From contig CAKUKT010000111.1 in the NCBI GenBank assembly GCA_934663655.1, positions 1 through 7,944 of the forward strand: DNA of 7,944 nt, given 5' to 3'. The notes under the pieces were generated by a model. It saw nothing but the letters and a program-made list of their open reading frames with translations. It did no database searches and had not been told where the DNA came from. A program made the position numbers and the translations under genes. The DNA is from an uncultured Victivallaceae bacterium. Lineage in GTDB: Bacteria; Verrucomicrobiota; Lentisphaeria; Victivallales; Victivallaceae. This document shows positions 1 through 5,806 of the stretch, piece after piece (the stretch's first letter is position 1; each line of letters starts with the position of its first letter).

Positions 1-152
1 ATATTCCGGTGATCGGGGCGGTGGGATTTGTCTTCTCCGGGGTGATGAGCATGATTGTGCTCTGGGAAGATCACCGCCAGCGCAAGCGGTTTCTGCGCGA
101 ACGCATGCGGCGCAAACTGGAGACGGCAATCAACCGCCGTAAACCGGAATAA
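1..152 (+). CDS. C-terminal fragment of a membrane protein (possibly UbiB/AarF-like)
   Basis: Only the last 49 codons are present, read from base 3 to the TAA at 150-152; the 5' part lies outside the window. The fragment starts with a hydrophobic stretch (IPVIGAVGFVFSGVMSMIVL) that can form one membrane helix. It is followed by a strongly basic tail (DHRQRKRFLRERMRRK) ending in RRKPE, the arrangement expected when the tail stays on the cytoplasmic side. One or two C-terminal helices followed by a short basic tail is how many AarF/UbiB-type kinases end, and the 'GxxGFxxSGVxxxxxLW' pattern resembles that. The visible part is too short to prove the family, so the assignment is a guess. The gene converges on the minus-strand kinase-like gene that ends at 386. 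Confidence is high that this is coding and low for the family. Confidence 0.6.
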   Translation, partial: IPVIGAVGFVFSGVMSMIVLWEDHRQRKRFLRERMRRKLETAINRRKPE

Positions 153-207
153 CCCTTATCCGCCGCAAGAAGTACCTGCATGACCGCTGCTGACCTCCCG
201 TCCAGCT

Positions 208-356
208 CTCTACCCATGCGCGGGGCAGGGGGACCGCGAAGTGCCGATTATGTGCCTCAAGCTCCGCGCTCTACCCATGCGCGGGGCAGGGGGACCGCGA
301 AGTGCCGCTTATATGTGCCTCAAGCTCCGCGCTCTACCCATGCGCGGGGCAGGGGG
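208..356. repeat. Tandem GC-rich repeat, two full copies (61/63 bp) and one partial copy
   Basis: Copy 1 runs 208-268, copy 2 runs 269-331, and a third copy begins at 332 but matches only for 25 bases (to 356). Each copy begins CTCTACCCATGCGCGGGGCA, continues through GGGGGACCGCGAAGTGCCG and ends with GTGCCTCAAGCTCCGCG. Copies 1 and 2 are nearly identical: one substitution (GATTATG versus GCTTATATG) and a 2-bp insertion account for the 61/63 difference. Each full copy contains the inverted repeat CGCGG-10 nt-CCGCG (219-238 in copy 1) and two G-tracts (GGGGCAGGGGG). The array sits between two converging genes, a common site for REP-like or other small interspersed palindromic elements. No gene is needed to explain the stretch 153-385. 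It may act as a transcription terminator or nucleoid or protein binding site, or it may be a non-autonomous mobile repeat; the sequence alone does not say which. Confidence 0.9.
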
Positions 357-385
357 GATTCAATCCGGACCGTCCGCCGGAAATG

Positions 386-898
386 TCAGCGGCAACCGAT
401 AAGAAGTTCAACCGCTTCGGATACGGAGGTGGTGGCGGTATCGATCACGAGATGGGGATGCCGCCAGCACTCATATTCTCTCCGGAGAATCTCCTCCCAC
501 TCCGGAAGTTTCATTCCCGGAATGTCGGTGGTGCGGGTCTCGGCCCGGAGGCGGTGAAGTTCCGCATTCGAACAGATAAATTCCACTTCGACGGCGCGGC
601 ATCCGGCCGCGGCGGCAGCCTGACGCCACCAGTTCCGGGTCAATTCCAGCGGGTTGACGCAGTCGGCGATTACGGAAAGATGGTTTTTCAACTGATCGGC
701 GGCGATTTCCACCGCGATCAGGTAACCGTTCCCTTCGAGGGTGGCGGCTGTACACAAGCCGGTGCGGATCAGGGCCTGTTCGATGGTGTCGATCCGCAGG
801 TGGCAGGCGCCGGTGACAGCGGCCAGTTCCCGGGCGACAGTGGTCTTCCCACAGCCGGGCAGGCCGCCGAAAATGTAGAGTTGCGGACCGACAATCAT
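386..898 (-). CDS. P-loop kinase-like ATP-binding protein (AAA_33 / COG0645-type)
   Basis: A 170-residue cytoplasmic protein. Residues 12-20 form a clear Walker A loop (GLPGCGKTT, Lys18), preceded by a buried beta strand (LYIFG). An RxD motif (R35-I-D37) follows, at the position where small nucleoside/antibiotic-type kinases and zeta-toxin-like proteins carry the acidic residue next to the acceptor. The segment ICSNAELHRLRAETR (108-122) followed by DIPGMKLPEW is the arginine-rich lid pattern of predicted kinases grouped as AAA_33/COG0645. The natural substrate of this family is generally unknown; small-molecule phosphorylation is likely. The length is typical. The ATG overlaps the rlmN stop codon (ATGA, 895-898), with a GGAGG 12 bases upstream (911-915), so it is probably translated by coupling as the last gene of the TPR-rlmN operon. 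No signal peptide or membrane segment is seen. No antitoxin-like partner is visible, so a zeta-toxin role is not supported. Confidence 0.85.
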   Translation of the reverse strand: MIVGPQLYIFGGLPGCGKTTVARELAAVTGACHLRIDTIEQALIRTGLCTAATLEGNGYLIAVEIAADQLKNHLSVIADCVNPLELTRNWWRQAAAAAGCRAVEVEFICSNAELHRLRAETRTTDIPGMKLPEWEEILRREYECWRHPHLVIDTATTSVSEAVELLIGCR

Positions 899-1971
899 CT
901 TTTGTTCCGTCCTCCGCGGCAGGGATCGGCAGGTGCTCCGGAACCCGATTGGCGCAGCGATTCGGCACGCAGCTGCCCACAGGCCGCTCCACGGGTGCCG
1001 CCCCGTTCCACCCGTCGGGTCACTCTGGCACCGGCAGCGGCGACGGCGGCCTCAAAATCGCGGATGGTTTCAGGAGAGGGGCGACGGAAATTTCCCGCCG
1101 CGGCATTCAGCGGAATCAAGTTGACCTTGGCGTGATGGGCGCGGGCCAGTTCTCCAAGGCGGCGGGCGGTTTCCGGCGAGTCGTTGATTCCCGCCACGAG
1201 GGTGTACTCAAGAGTGTATTGGCGGCCGGTGGCCTCCCGGCAACGGTCGGCCGCGGTGAGAATGTCGGCAACCGGATAACGCAGTTTATCCGGAATCAGC
1301 CTGGCCCGGGTCGCGTCATCAGGAGCGTGCAGACTGATCGCCAGAGTATATTCGCGACCGAGCCGGGCGAACTCCTCCATTCCCGGCAGATAGCCGCTGG
1401 TGGAGACCGTGATCCGGCGCGGTGAGAAATTGAATCCGTTTTCGGAGGTGAGGAGATTAAGAGCCGTGGCGAGTTCATGGAAGTTCAGCAATCCTTCGCC
1501 GATTCCCATGAAGACGATGTTGTCGCAGCGGCGCCCCGCGGTGGCAATGCCGAGCAGCAGCTCTTCGATCATCTCCCCCGCGGCGAGGTTGCGCCGGAAA
1601 CCGCAGGCTCCGCTGGCGCAGAAACGGCAGCCGACCGGACAACCGACCTGGGTGCTCAGGCAGAAGGTCAGTCGTTCCCGGGCTGGAATCAGCGCCATTT
1701 CGATGACTTCGCCGTCGAAAAGCCCAAGCTTGAGTTTTCTGACCCCGTCCGGAGCTGGAACGGTCTCAAGAATGGTGGTTCCGGGAGCGTAAAACGACTC
1801 CGCCAGCAATTTCCGCAGTTCGGCGGGGAGATTTTTCATCTCCGCCGGAACCGGGGTGTGGTGGCGGTAAAGCCATTCGGCGATCTGGGTGCCGCGCCAG
1901 GCGGGGAAACCGTGATTTTCAGCCCAGGCGCGCAATTCCGCGGGGCTTTGGCCGGCGAGAAACTCCTTCAC
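895..1971 (-). CDS. rlmN: Radical SAM rRNA/tRNA adenine-C2 methyltransferase RlmN
   Basis: A 358-residue protein, of normal family length. RlmN methylates C2 of A2503 in 23S rRNA, and in some bacteria A37 of tRNAs, using a 4Fe-4S cluster and two SAM molecules. The cluster motif CPVGCRFC gives Cys111, Cys115 and Cys118. Cys104 in TFCLSTQVGC matches the conserved Cys of E. coli RlmN seven residues before the cluster, and Cys331 in GAACGQL matches the C-terminal Cys that forms the methyl-carrying intermediate. Other family signatures are ITVST (187-191), LAISLHAP (210-217), GINDSPE (261-267) and VNLIPLN (283-289). The SAM-binding motif reads MGIGEG where most RlmN have MGxGEP. The frame stays open upstream to 2175, but that part overlaps the TPR gene and has no family resemblance. 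The GTG at 1971, overlapping the TPR stop as GTGA, gives the right N-terminus. A Cfr-like enzyme is the main alternative; RlmN fits better. Confidence 0.9.
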   Translation of the reverse strand: MKEFLAGQSPAELRAWAENHGFPAWRGTQIAEWLYRHHTPVPAEMKNLPAELRKLLAESFYAPGTTILETVPAPDGVRKLKLGLFDGEVIEMALIPARERLTFCLSTQVGCPVGCRFCASGACGFRRNLAAGEMIEELLLGIATAGRRCDNIVFMGIGEGLLNFHELATALNLLTSENGFNFSPRRITVSTSGYLPGMEEFARLGREYTLAISLHAPDDATRARLIPDKLRYPVADILTAADRCREATGRQYTLEYTLVAGINDSPETARRLGELARAHHAKVNLIPLNAAAGNFRRPSPETIRDFEAAVAAAGARVTRRVERGGTRGAACGQLRAESLRQSGSGAPADPCRGGRNKR

Positions 1972-3569
1972 GGCTGTTTTTCCAGTGCGGCGAGTTTTTT
2001 CGCTACCGCTTCGGGGGCAAGTTCGTCGTCGAACTTCTCCTGTCCGAGCGCGAGCCGGTAATAGCGTTTCGCCTCTTCCGGTTGCCGGCGCGCTGCGGCA
2101 ATGTCGCCGGCGTGTTCCAGCAGCACTCCGGCGCCGATGAAGGGGTCGGCATTGCGGAGCGATCTGTTGATCCATTCCGTCGCCTCCTCCAGCTTGCCCT
2201 GCTTGAACTTTACCCAGGCCATGCTGTCAAGATAAGCGGCATTGCCGGGGTCGGCATCGATGGCTTTCTGCACCATTTTTTCCGCCTGATCGAGATCCTG
2301 ATCGAGTACCGCGGATACGTAACCGAAGGCGTTGGCCATGGTCGGTGCCTCAAATGAGGCTTCGCCCGCAATTTCGGCTGCGCGTTTGAGCAGTTCCGGA
2401 TTCCGGAGCTTTTCCGCGATCATGATCAGGAGCATCGGAGTGTCGCCGAAATTCACTCCTGCGAGGTTCTTATCGGTCAGAAGTTTCAGCATCGCCGGAT
2501 AATCTTTGGTCCTCAACAGAATTAAGAGCAGCATATTGGCTCGTGAAGCCTTGTTCTTGTCTTCTTCGAGCAGTTTTTGCGCCCCCTCCAGGTCACCGGC
2601 GATGGTTCTGGAGATAATGCGGAAGTAGGCTCCGTTGGCGCGCTGAGAAACGGCGGTTTCCGCAAGCAGTTTGTCAACCGTTTCGACATCCCCGGCCTCA
2701 GTGGCGGTTTCCAGCATCAGCAGTTGCGCGGCCCGGTTGCCGGGATGTGCGTCGAAAAACTTCTTTGCCGTTTCCACCGCTTTGTCGTTAAGTCGACGCC
2801 GTTTGTAAAACGTGGTCAACTGCCGCGCCTTTTCGATGTTGTCAACGGGAAGCCGGGAGATTGCCTCGAACACTTTTTTCTCCAGTTCCGCGGCATTACC
2901 GGCGTCGGCGACGCCGATTTTTTCCCGGAACTGCGCCACAAAACAGAAATCCGCCGCTGAAAACAGCGGAACGTAATCCCGGGCTCCGAATCTCTCCGGC
3001 GCGATACAGCAGCTTTCGATGATTTCGCAGGCGGGGACAAATTCATTCAGAGAGGCCTGCGAAGCGAGGTATTGGGCAAAAACGGTGTTGAGCGCCGTTC
3101 GCTGGCTCTCTTCGGGATCGCGCGTCCGGTAACTCTCCAGCGTCCGGCGCAGTATTCCGGCCATCTGCGACTGATCGCTGCCCGCCAGTTTGCCGATGCC
3201 GGCACAGTGGACGGCGATGATGATATCATCCGGATTCTCTTCGGCGAGTTTGAAGAGTTCCGGGGCGTATTGGCGGGCCAGTTCCGGAGTTGTCACCGCT
3301 TTGGAAAAATAGAACAACGGCAGCTCCGCCCGGGCGGGATCGTATTTGACTACCTCGATCAACGCTTCCGCCTGCTTGTGATTATCCTCCTCGGTCAACG
3401 CCGCGATAAAAGCGGTAAGAGCCTGAATCCGCGGGGAATAGTATTCCGGCGCCGGAGCTTCCCGGGGTTGATCGTCCATCGTATCGGAACCAATCCCGAC
3501 GCCGTCGGCGAATAGCGGCACGGCAGCCGCGCAGCAGAGCGCCAGCGCACCGAACAATTTTCTTTTCAT
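1968..3569 (-). CDS. Secreted tetratricopeptide-repeat (TPR) protein
   Basis: A 533-residue protein with an N-terminal signal peptide: basic MKRK, hydrophobic core LFGALALCCAAAVPLF, then likely cleavage after Ala21 (FA-DG). It should therefore act in the periplasm or at the outer membrane. The two cysteines do not form a proper lipobox, so a lipoprotein is unlikely. The rest is an all-helical solenoid. The clearest TPR units are near the C-terminus: roughly 408-442 (a helix pair ending DADPGN), 444-476 (AYLDSMAWVKFKQGKLEEA) and 477-510. Degenerate repeats appear earlier, for example around 260-330. TPR proteins scaffold protein-protein contacts; no enzymatic motif is seen. The frame extends upstream to 3683, but the ATG at 3569 is chosen because it begins the signal peptide and has GGGAGAGAG just upstream. 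Its TGA overlaps the GTG of rlmN, making it the first gene of a three-gene operon. The exact partner is unknown. Confidence 0.9.
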   Translation of the reverse strand: MKRKLFGALALCCAAAVPLFADGVGIGSDTMDDQPREAPAPEYYSPRIQALTAFIAALTEEDNHKQAEALIEVVKYDPARAELPLFYFSKAVTTPELARQYAPELFKLAEENPDDIIIAVHCAGIGKLAGSDQSQMAGILRRTLESYRTRDPEESQRTALNTVFAQYLASQASLNEFVPACEIIESCCIAPERFGARDYVPLFSAADFCFVAQFREKIGVADAGNAAELEKKVFEAISRLPVDNIEKARQLTTFYKRRRLNDKAVETAKKFFDAHPGNRAAQLLMLETATEAGDVETVDKLLAETAVSQRANGAYFRIISRTIAGDLEGAQKLLEEDKNKASRANMLLLILLRTKDYPAMLKLLTDKNLAGVNFGDTPMLLIMIAEKLRNPELLKRAAEIAGEASFEAPTMANAFGYVSAVLDQDLDQAEKMVQKAIDADPGNAAYLDSMAWVKFKQGKLEEATEWINRSLRNADPFIGAGVLLEHAGDIAAARRQPEEAKRYYRLALGQEKFDDELAPEAVAKKLAALEKQP

Positions 3570-3613
3570 ATTTCTCTCTCCCGAATCAAGCTTCACAATG
3601 AACTTCCCCCCTG

Positions 3614-3668
3614 AAAAAAACAGGTCCGCCTCATGCTGAACCCGGCAATGGGAAGCTGTGAAGCGGAC
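3614..3668 (-). terminator. Possible terminator between the bS22-like gene and the TPR gene
   Basis: On the minus strand, GTCCGC (3668-3663) can pair with GCGGAC (3629-3624) across a loop of about 33 bases. After three more bases comes a run of seven Ts (3620-3614). The loop is long and the spacing to the T-run is not ideal, so this is a weak candidate. If real, it would separate the 29-aa gene from the TPR-rlmN operon, leaving only about 45 bp for a promoter of the latter. Confidence 0.3.
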
Positions 3669-3699
3669 GGCGCATCGGCGCAAAGCGCGGACAACGAAG

Positions 3700-3789
3700 T
3701 TATTTCTTCTTGTGCCGGAGCAATTTGAGCTGCTTTTTACGCTTGTGCTTGGCGATCTTTTTGCGCCGTTTCTTCTTGAGGTTTCCCAT
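3700..3789 (-). CDS. Tiny Lys/Arg-rich ribosomal protein, bS22/mS38 (COX24-domain) type
   Basis: A 29-residue protein with start ATG at 3789 and stop TAA at 3702-3700. It begins MGNLKKKRRKK, continues with IAKHKRKKQ and ends LRHKKK; 17 of 29 residues are Lys or Arg. The pattern KKxRxKKIAxHKRKK followed by RHKKK is the signature of the bacterial AURKAIP1/COX24-domain proteins (short ones annotated in Bacteroidetes and other phyla, and mycobacterial bS22, whose mitochondrial relative is mS38). In mycobacteria bS22 sits on the small ribosomal subunit near the decoding region; the same role here is inferred from homology. A purine-rich AGAGAGAC lies 5-6 bases before the ATG. The gene has its own upstream AT-rich region and lies between a strong hairpin (3866-3901) and the TPR gene, so it is probably its own transcription unit. 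It is easily missed because it is so short. Confidence 0.85.
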   Translation of the reverse strand: MGNLKKKRRKKIAKHKRKKQLKLLRHKKK

Positions 3790-3806
3790 GTCAGTCTCTC
3801 TTGTTT

Positions 3807-3865
3807 ATTGGTTTCGGATATAACCCGTGTTATTAATTTAGCCTCGCTTTGCCGAAATTCCCAAT
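3807..3865 (-). promoter_or_regulatory. Candidate promoter and inverted repeat upstream of the bS22-like gene
   Basis: On the minus strand a TTGGGA (3864-3859) is followed after 18 bases by TAAATT (3840-3835), a passable -35/-10 pair about 45 bases from the ATG. The same stretch is framed by an inverted repeat: ATTGGTTTCGG at 3807-3817 on the plus strand matches CCGAAA-TTC-CCAAT at 3852-3865 with a 3-base bulge, separated by 34 AT-rich bases. One arm overlaps the -35 and the other lies in the expected 5' leader, so it could be a double operator site. Both promoter assignment and function are inferred. Confidence 0.35.
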
Positions 3866-3901
3866 AAAAAAGCGAAAAAAATCAATTTTTTTCGCTTTTT
3901 T
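3866..3901 (-). terminator. Rho-independent terminator after the GH123-like gene
   Basis: A perfect 16-bp inverted repeat: AAAAAAGCGAAAAAAA (3866-3881) and its complement (3886-3901) around a 4-base loop TCAA. It starts 20 bases after the TGA of the DUF4091 gene (3921). On the minus strand the hairpin ends in TTTTTT, giving the stem-plus-U-tract form. Only three G/C pairs lie in the stem, so the thermodynamic strength is modest. The symmetry means it could stop transcription from either side, and it insulates the 29-aa gene from readthrough. Confidence 0.75.
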
Positions 3902-3920
3902 ACTTCTATTCCCGGTTAAA

Positions 3921-5579
3921 TCAGCCGATGCGTTCGTAAATCCGCCGGCGGACCGCGATGAGCCATTCGTCGTTGCGCGGGTAGTCGATCAACGACAACG
4001 GCTGCTCCAGGCCTTCATTGAGGAGAGCGAGCGTGGCATCGCGGCCGATCCGTTTTTCGAGTTCCTGGAGCGCGCGCAGATCCTGCATGCCGTGGAAGAA
4101 GTTCTCGCCGCGCAGCGAATCCCAGGCGTCGCCATCCTGACCGGGATAGACAATGAAGGGATCGCCGCCCGGGAAGTACGCGCTGTCGGAATCGTTGCGG
4201 AAGAAGGGATCAATCAGCTGACGCGAATATTGCGAGAAGTAAAAATTGAATCCCCAGTGCAGAAAGCCCTGAAGCTGATAGACATAGGCGAGAATGCCGA
4301 ATATCCGCGCCCGCCGCGAAGGCATTGCAATGAAGCGGTTGGGATAGGTGTTCACCGGTGAGCAGCAGTAGTAGGTCCAGCGGCTCTTCATGATGTCGAG
4401 AAATTCCGTCAGATGACTGATGACCGGCACCGGCATCGGCACCAGACCGCGCTCGGCGAAGATGGGATGGCTGAGCGCCTCGATGGTCGGAAAACCCTCC
4501 AGCAACGGCCGGATCATCTCCACCACCTGAGTGTAGCTCTCCATGTTTTCTTCGCGCGGTTCATCCGAAATCGAAAAATAGCTTTTCCCCGTCAGGCCTT
4601 CGGCGCGCAGCACCGCGAGCAGTTGCGGCATCAGCTGGTTGAGAAATTCGCGATATTCGGGCGCGGTCGAGGCGACATGCCAGCCGAAACGCTTTTGAAC
4701 ACAGCCGTCGACGTTCACATAGATTTTGGGCGTCGCCTTGGCTCCCCACTGGGTAACCATGTGGCTCATGCTGAAATATTCAAATCCGATCCGGTGCCCC
4801 ATGGCGATATAGCGTTTCAGGCGGCTGAAATCAAAGGTGTATTTGCCGGTTTCGCTGGAAAATTCAATGCCGAGCAGCTGGCAGTTGGGGCGTTCGCCGC
4901 CGACCTCGGTATCCAGGGGCGGAGTCCAGAGCGGCGTATAGAGCATGTTGATGCCGTGGCTGAAGGCATTCCGCGCGAAGTTCTCCACCAGTTCCCAGTG
5001 GCGTTCGCTCCAGGCCTCGACCCCGTAATAATCGGAGATGCAGTCGCAATGAAACCATTCGAAGCGCCGGAAAGTCTGCGGCGGCAGCGTGAAGTCGGCG
5101 ACGTCAAGGTTGAAGGCAATCTTCTGCGCCTGTTCAGGCAGCGGCGCCGGGTCGGCGCCAAAGGTGTAGGGCGTAAAAGTAAAGCTGAGCTGATGACGAC
5201 CAGCCGCCGCGTCGGCGCCGACAACGACATCCACCCACAGCGTATGCCAGAACCCCGCCTGGCACATGAAACGCTCTCCCGCCTGAAGCGGTGAGAGCAG
5301 ATCGGGGTAGAGTCCGGGTTCTCCACGCCCGACCACATCGGAGTCAAGGCCGTTTCCGGGGTTGTGCACCGGTACCGCCTCGACAAGCCGGATCCGCACA
5401 TTGAGGTCGCCGGTCGCGTTCACCCGCATCCGGGTTGGGGTTTCCGTACGGATGGCGATCTGAAACGCATAGGTTTCGCCGCGGGCGGCCACATCACTGA
5501 CGAGCTCCGGGGCCTCCAGCTGGATCTGCCGACCGGGAAACACCTTTTTCAGCGAACTTATCGTTCTTAATTCAAACAT
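3921..5579 (-). CDS. DUF4091 / GH123-like putative glycoside hydrolase
   Basis: A 552-residue protein without a signal peptide or membrane segment, so presumably cytoplasmic. Residues about 1-165 look like a beta-sandwich (alternating strands ending FNLDVADFTLPP). The part from about 170 to 450 is a barrel-like domain with HCDCISDYY, MLYTPLWTPP and YFSISDEP. The Asp339-Glu340 pair in ISDEP sits where GH123 enzymes carry their catalytic Asp-Glu for substrate-assisted hydrolysis of N-acetyl-beta-galactosaminides. The C-terminal stretch GFLHWGFNFYF (438-448), then PGGDPFIVYPG (470-480) and SLRGENFFHGMQDLRALQEL, is typical of DUF4091. Only some members have known activity, so a glycosidase acting on a GalNAc-type or other sugar imported into the cell is inference. 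The ATG has AAGGA 9 bases upstream. The gene is monocistronic: it has its own promoter region to the right and a hairpin terminator immediately downstream. Confidence 0.85.
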   Translation of the reverse strand: MFELRTISSLKKVFPGRQIQLEAPELVSDVAARGETYAFQIAIRTETPTRMRVNATGDLNVRIRLVEAVPVHNPGNGLDSDVVGRGEPGLYPDLLSPLQAGERFMCQAGFWHTLWVDVVVGADAAAGRHQLSFTFTPYTFGADPAPLPEQAQKIAFNLDVADFTLPPQTFRRFEWFHCDCISDYYGVEAWSERHWELVENFARNAFSHGINMLYTPLWTPPLDTEVGGERPNCQLLGIEFSSETGKYTFDFSRLKRYIAMGHRIGFEYFSMSHMVTQWGAKATPKIYVNVDGCVQKRFGWHVASTAPEYREFLNQLMPQLLAVLRAEGLTGKSYFSISDEPREENMESYTQVVEMIRPLLEGFPTIEALSHPIFAERGLVPMPVPVISHLTEFLDIMKSRWTYYCCSPVNTYPNRFIAMPSRRARIFGILAYVYQLQGFLHWGFNFYFSQYSRQLIDPFFRNDSDSAYFPGGDPFIVYPGQDGDAWDSLRGENFFHGMQDLRALQELEKRIGRDATLALLNEGLEQPLSLIDYPRNDEWLIAVRRRIYERIG

Positions 5580-5606
5580 CTTGTCATTCCTTGTGCCGGT
5601 GTCGGA

Positions 5607-5668
5607 ACCGCCGGCGGTCTGTAATTGATGATTTCAGATTATAAGGCGCTCCCCAGGGGCTCCGACAA
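5607..5668 (-). promoter_or_regulatory. Candidate promoter and palindrome for the GH123-like gene
   Basis: On the minus strand there is an exact TATAAT (5643-5638), about 60 bases before the ATG at 5579. The best -35 is TTGTCG (5668-5663), but the 19-base spacing is long, and the spacer contains CCCCTGGGG, so an activator or repressor may be involved. Downstream of the expected start site lies the perfect 12-bp palindrome ACCGCCGGCGGT (5607-5618), positioned like an operator or a leader hairpin. The -10 is seen directly; regulation is inferred. Confidence 0.5.
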
Positions 5669-5769
5669 CCCGGAAGTCGCTTTCACTCGCTGGAAATAGA
5701 GATCTTCCACCGTCACGCCGCCGCACGAGCGGGAAACGGAATATTTATATTACTTTACGTTGCCGCCAA

Positions 5770-5805
5770 AGAAAAATCAAGCCGTACCGGGGAATTTTCT
5801 CCGGG
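5770..5805 (-). terminator. Weak terminator-like hairpin downstream of ppk1
   Basis: Immediately after the ppk1 TAA, the minus strand has CCGGAGAAAATTCCCCGG (5804-5787), which folds into a stem with one mismatch. TTTTT follows only after about 10 more bases (5776-5772). The distance to the T-run makes efficiency doubtful. Confidence 0.3.
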
Positions 5806-5806
5806 T

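Larger units (their letters stand above)
5580..5806. other. Intergenic region between ppk1 and the GH123-like gene
   Basis: These 227 bases contain a weak terminator-like hairpin after ppk1, an AT-rich stretch (5740-5757, TAATATAAATATT on the minus strand) that could be a second promoter, and the TATAAT promoter with palindrome described separately. An open minus-strand frame between two TAA codons (5752-5639) could encode a 25-aa peptide from a GTG at 5716 (beginning VTVEDLYFQRV), but it has no ribosome binding site and contains part of the -10 element, so it is not called as a gene. Confidence 0.5.

Noticed and set aside
208..356. CRISPR array
   Set aside because: The units are contiguous without unique spacers of constant length, differ by an indel, and no cas gene is nearby.
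180..557. Plus-strand open frame with repeated peptide units
   Set aside because: Its repetitive sequence comes from the DNA repeat at 208-356 read in different frames, and the rest is antisense to the kinase-like gene. There is no family resemblance.
386..898. Zeta-type toxin of a toxin-antitoxin pair
   Set aside because: The P-loop is shared, but no small antitoxin gene is adjacent; its partner upstream is rlmN, and the lid motif fits the housekeeping-type predicted kinases better.
302..1135. Long plus-strand frame antisense to the kinase-like gene and rlmN
   Set aside because: It is a mirror of two well-recognised genes in GC-rich DNA; the product looks like low-complexity antisense translation.
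1477..2061. Plus-strand frame opposite rlmN
   Set aside because: It is antisense to the conserved radical SAM core and has no recognisable domain.
1972..2175. N-terminal extension of RlmN by 68 residues
   Set aside because: It lies inside the TPR gene in another frame, is Arg-rich without family similarity, and the GTG at 1971 gives the usual RlmN N-terminus.
3534..3569. Lipoprotein signal in the TPR protein
   Set aside because: The residues before the Cys-Cys pair do not fit a lipobox (Leu rather than a small residue before the first Cys), and a normal cleavage site follows.
3570..3683. Extended start for the TPR protein at 3683
   Set aside because: It would bury the signal peptide 38 residues inside the protein; the ATG at 3569 has a good ribosome binding site.
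4413..5294. 293-codon plus-strand frame
   Set aside because: It is antisense to the DUF4091 gene, which has clear motifs in the other strand.
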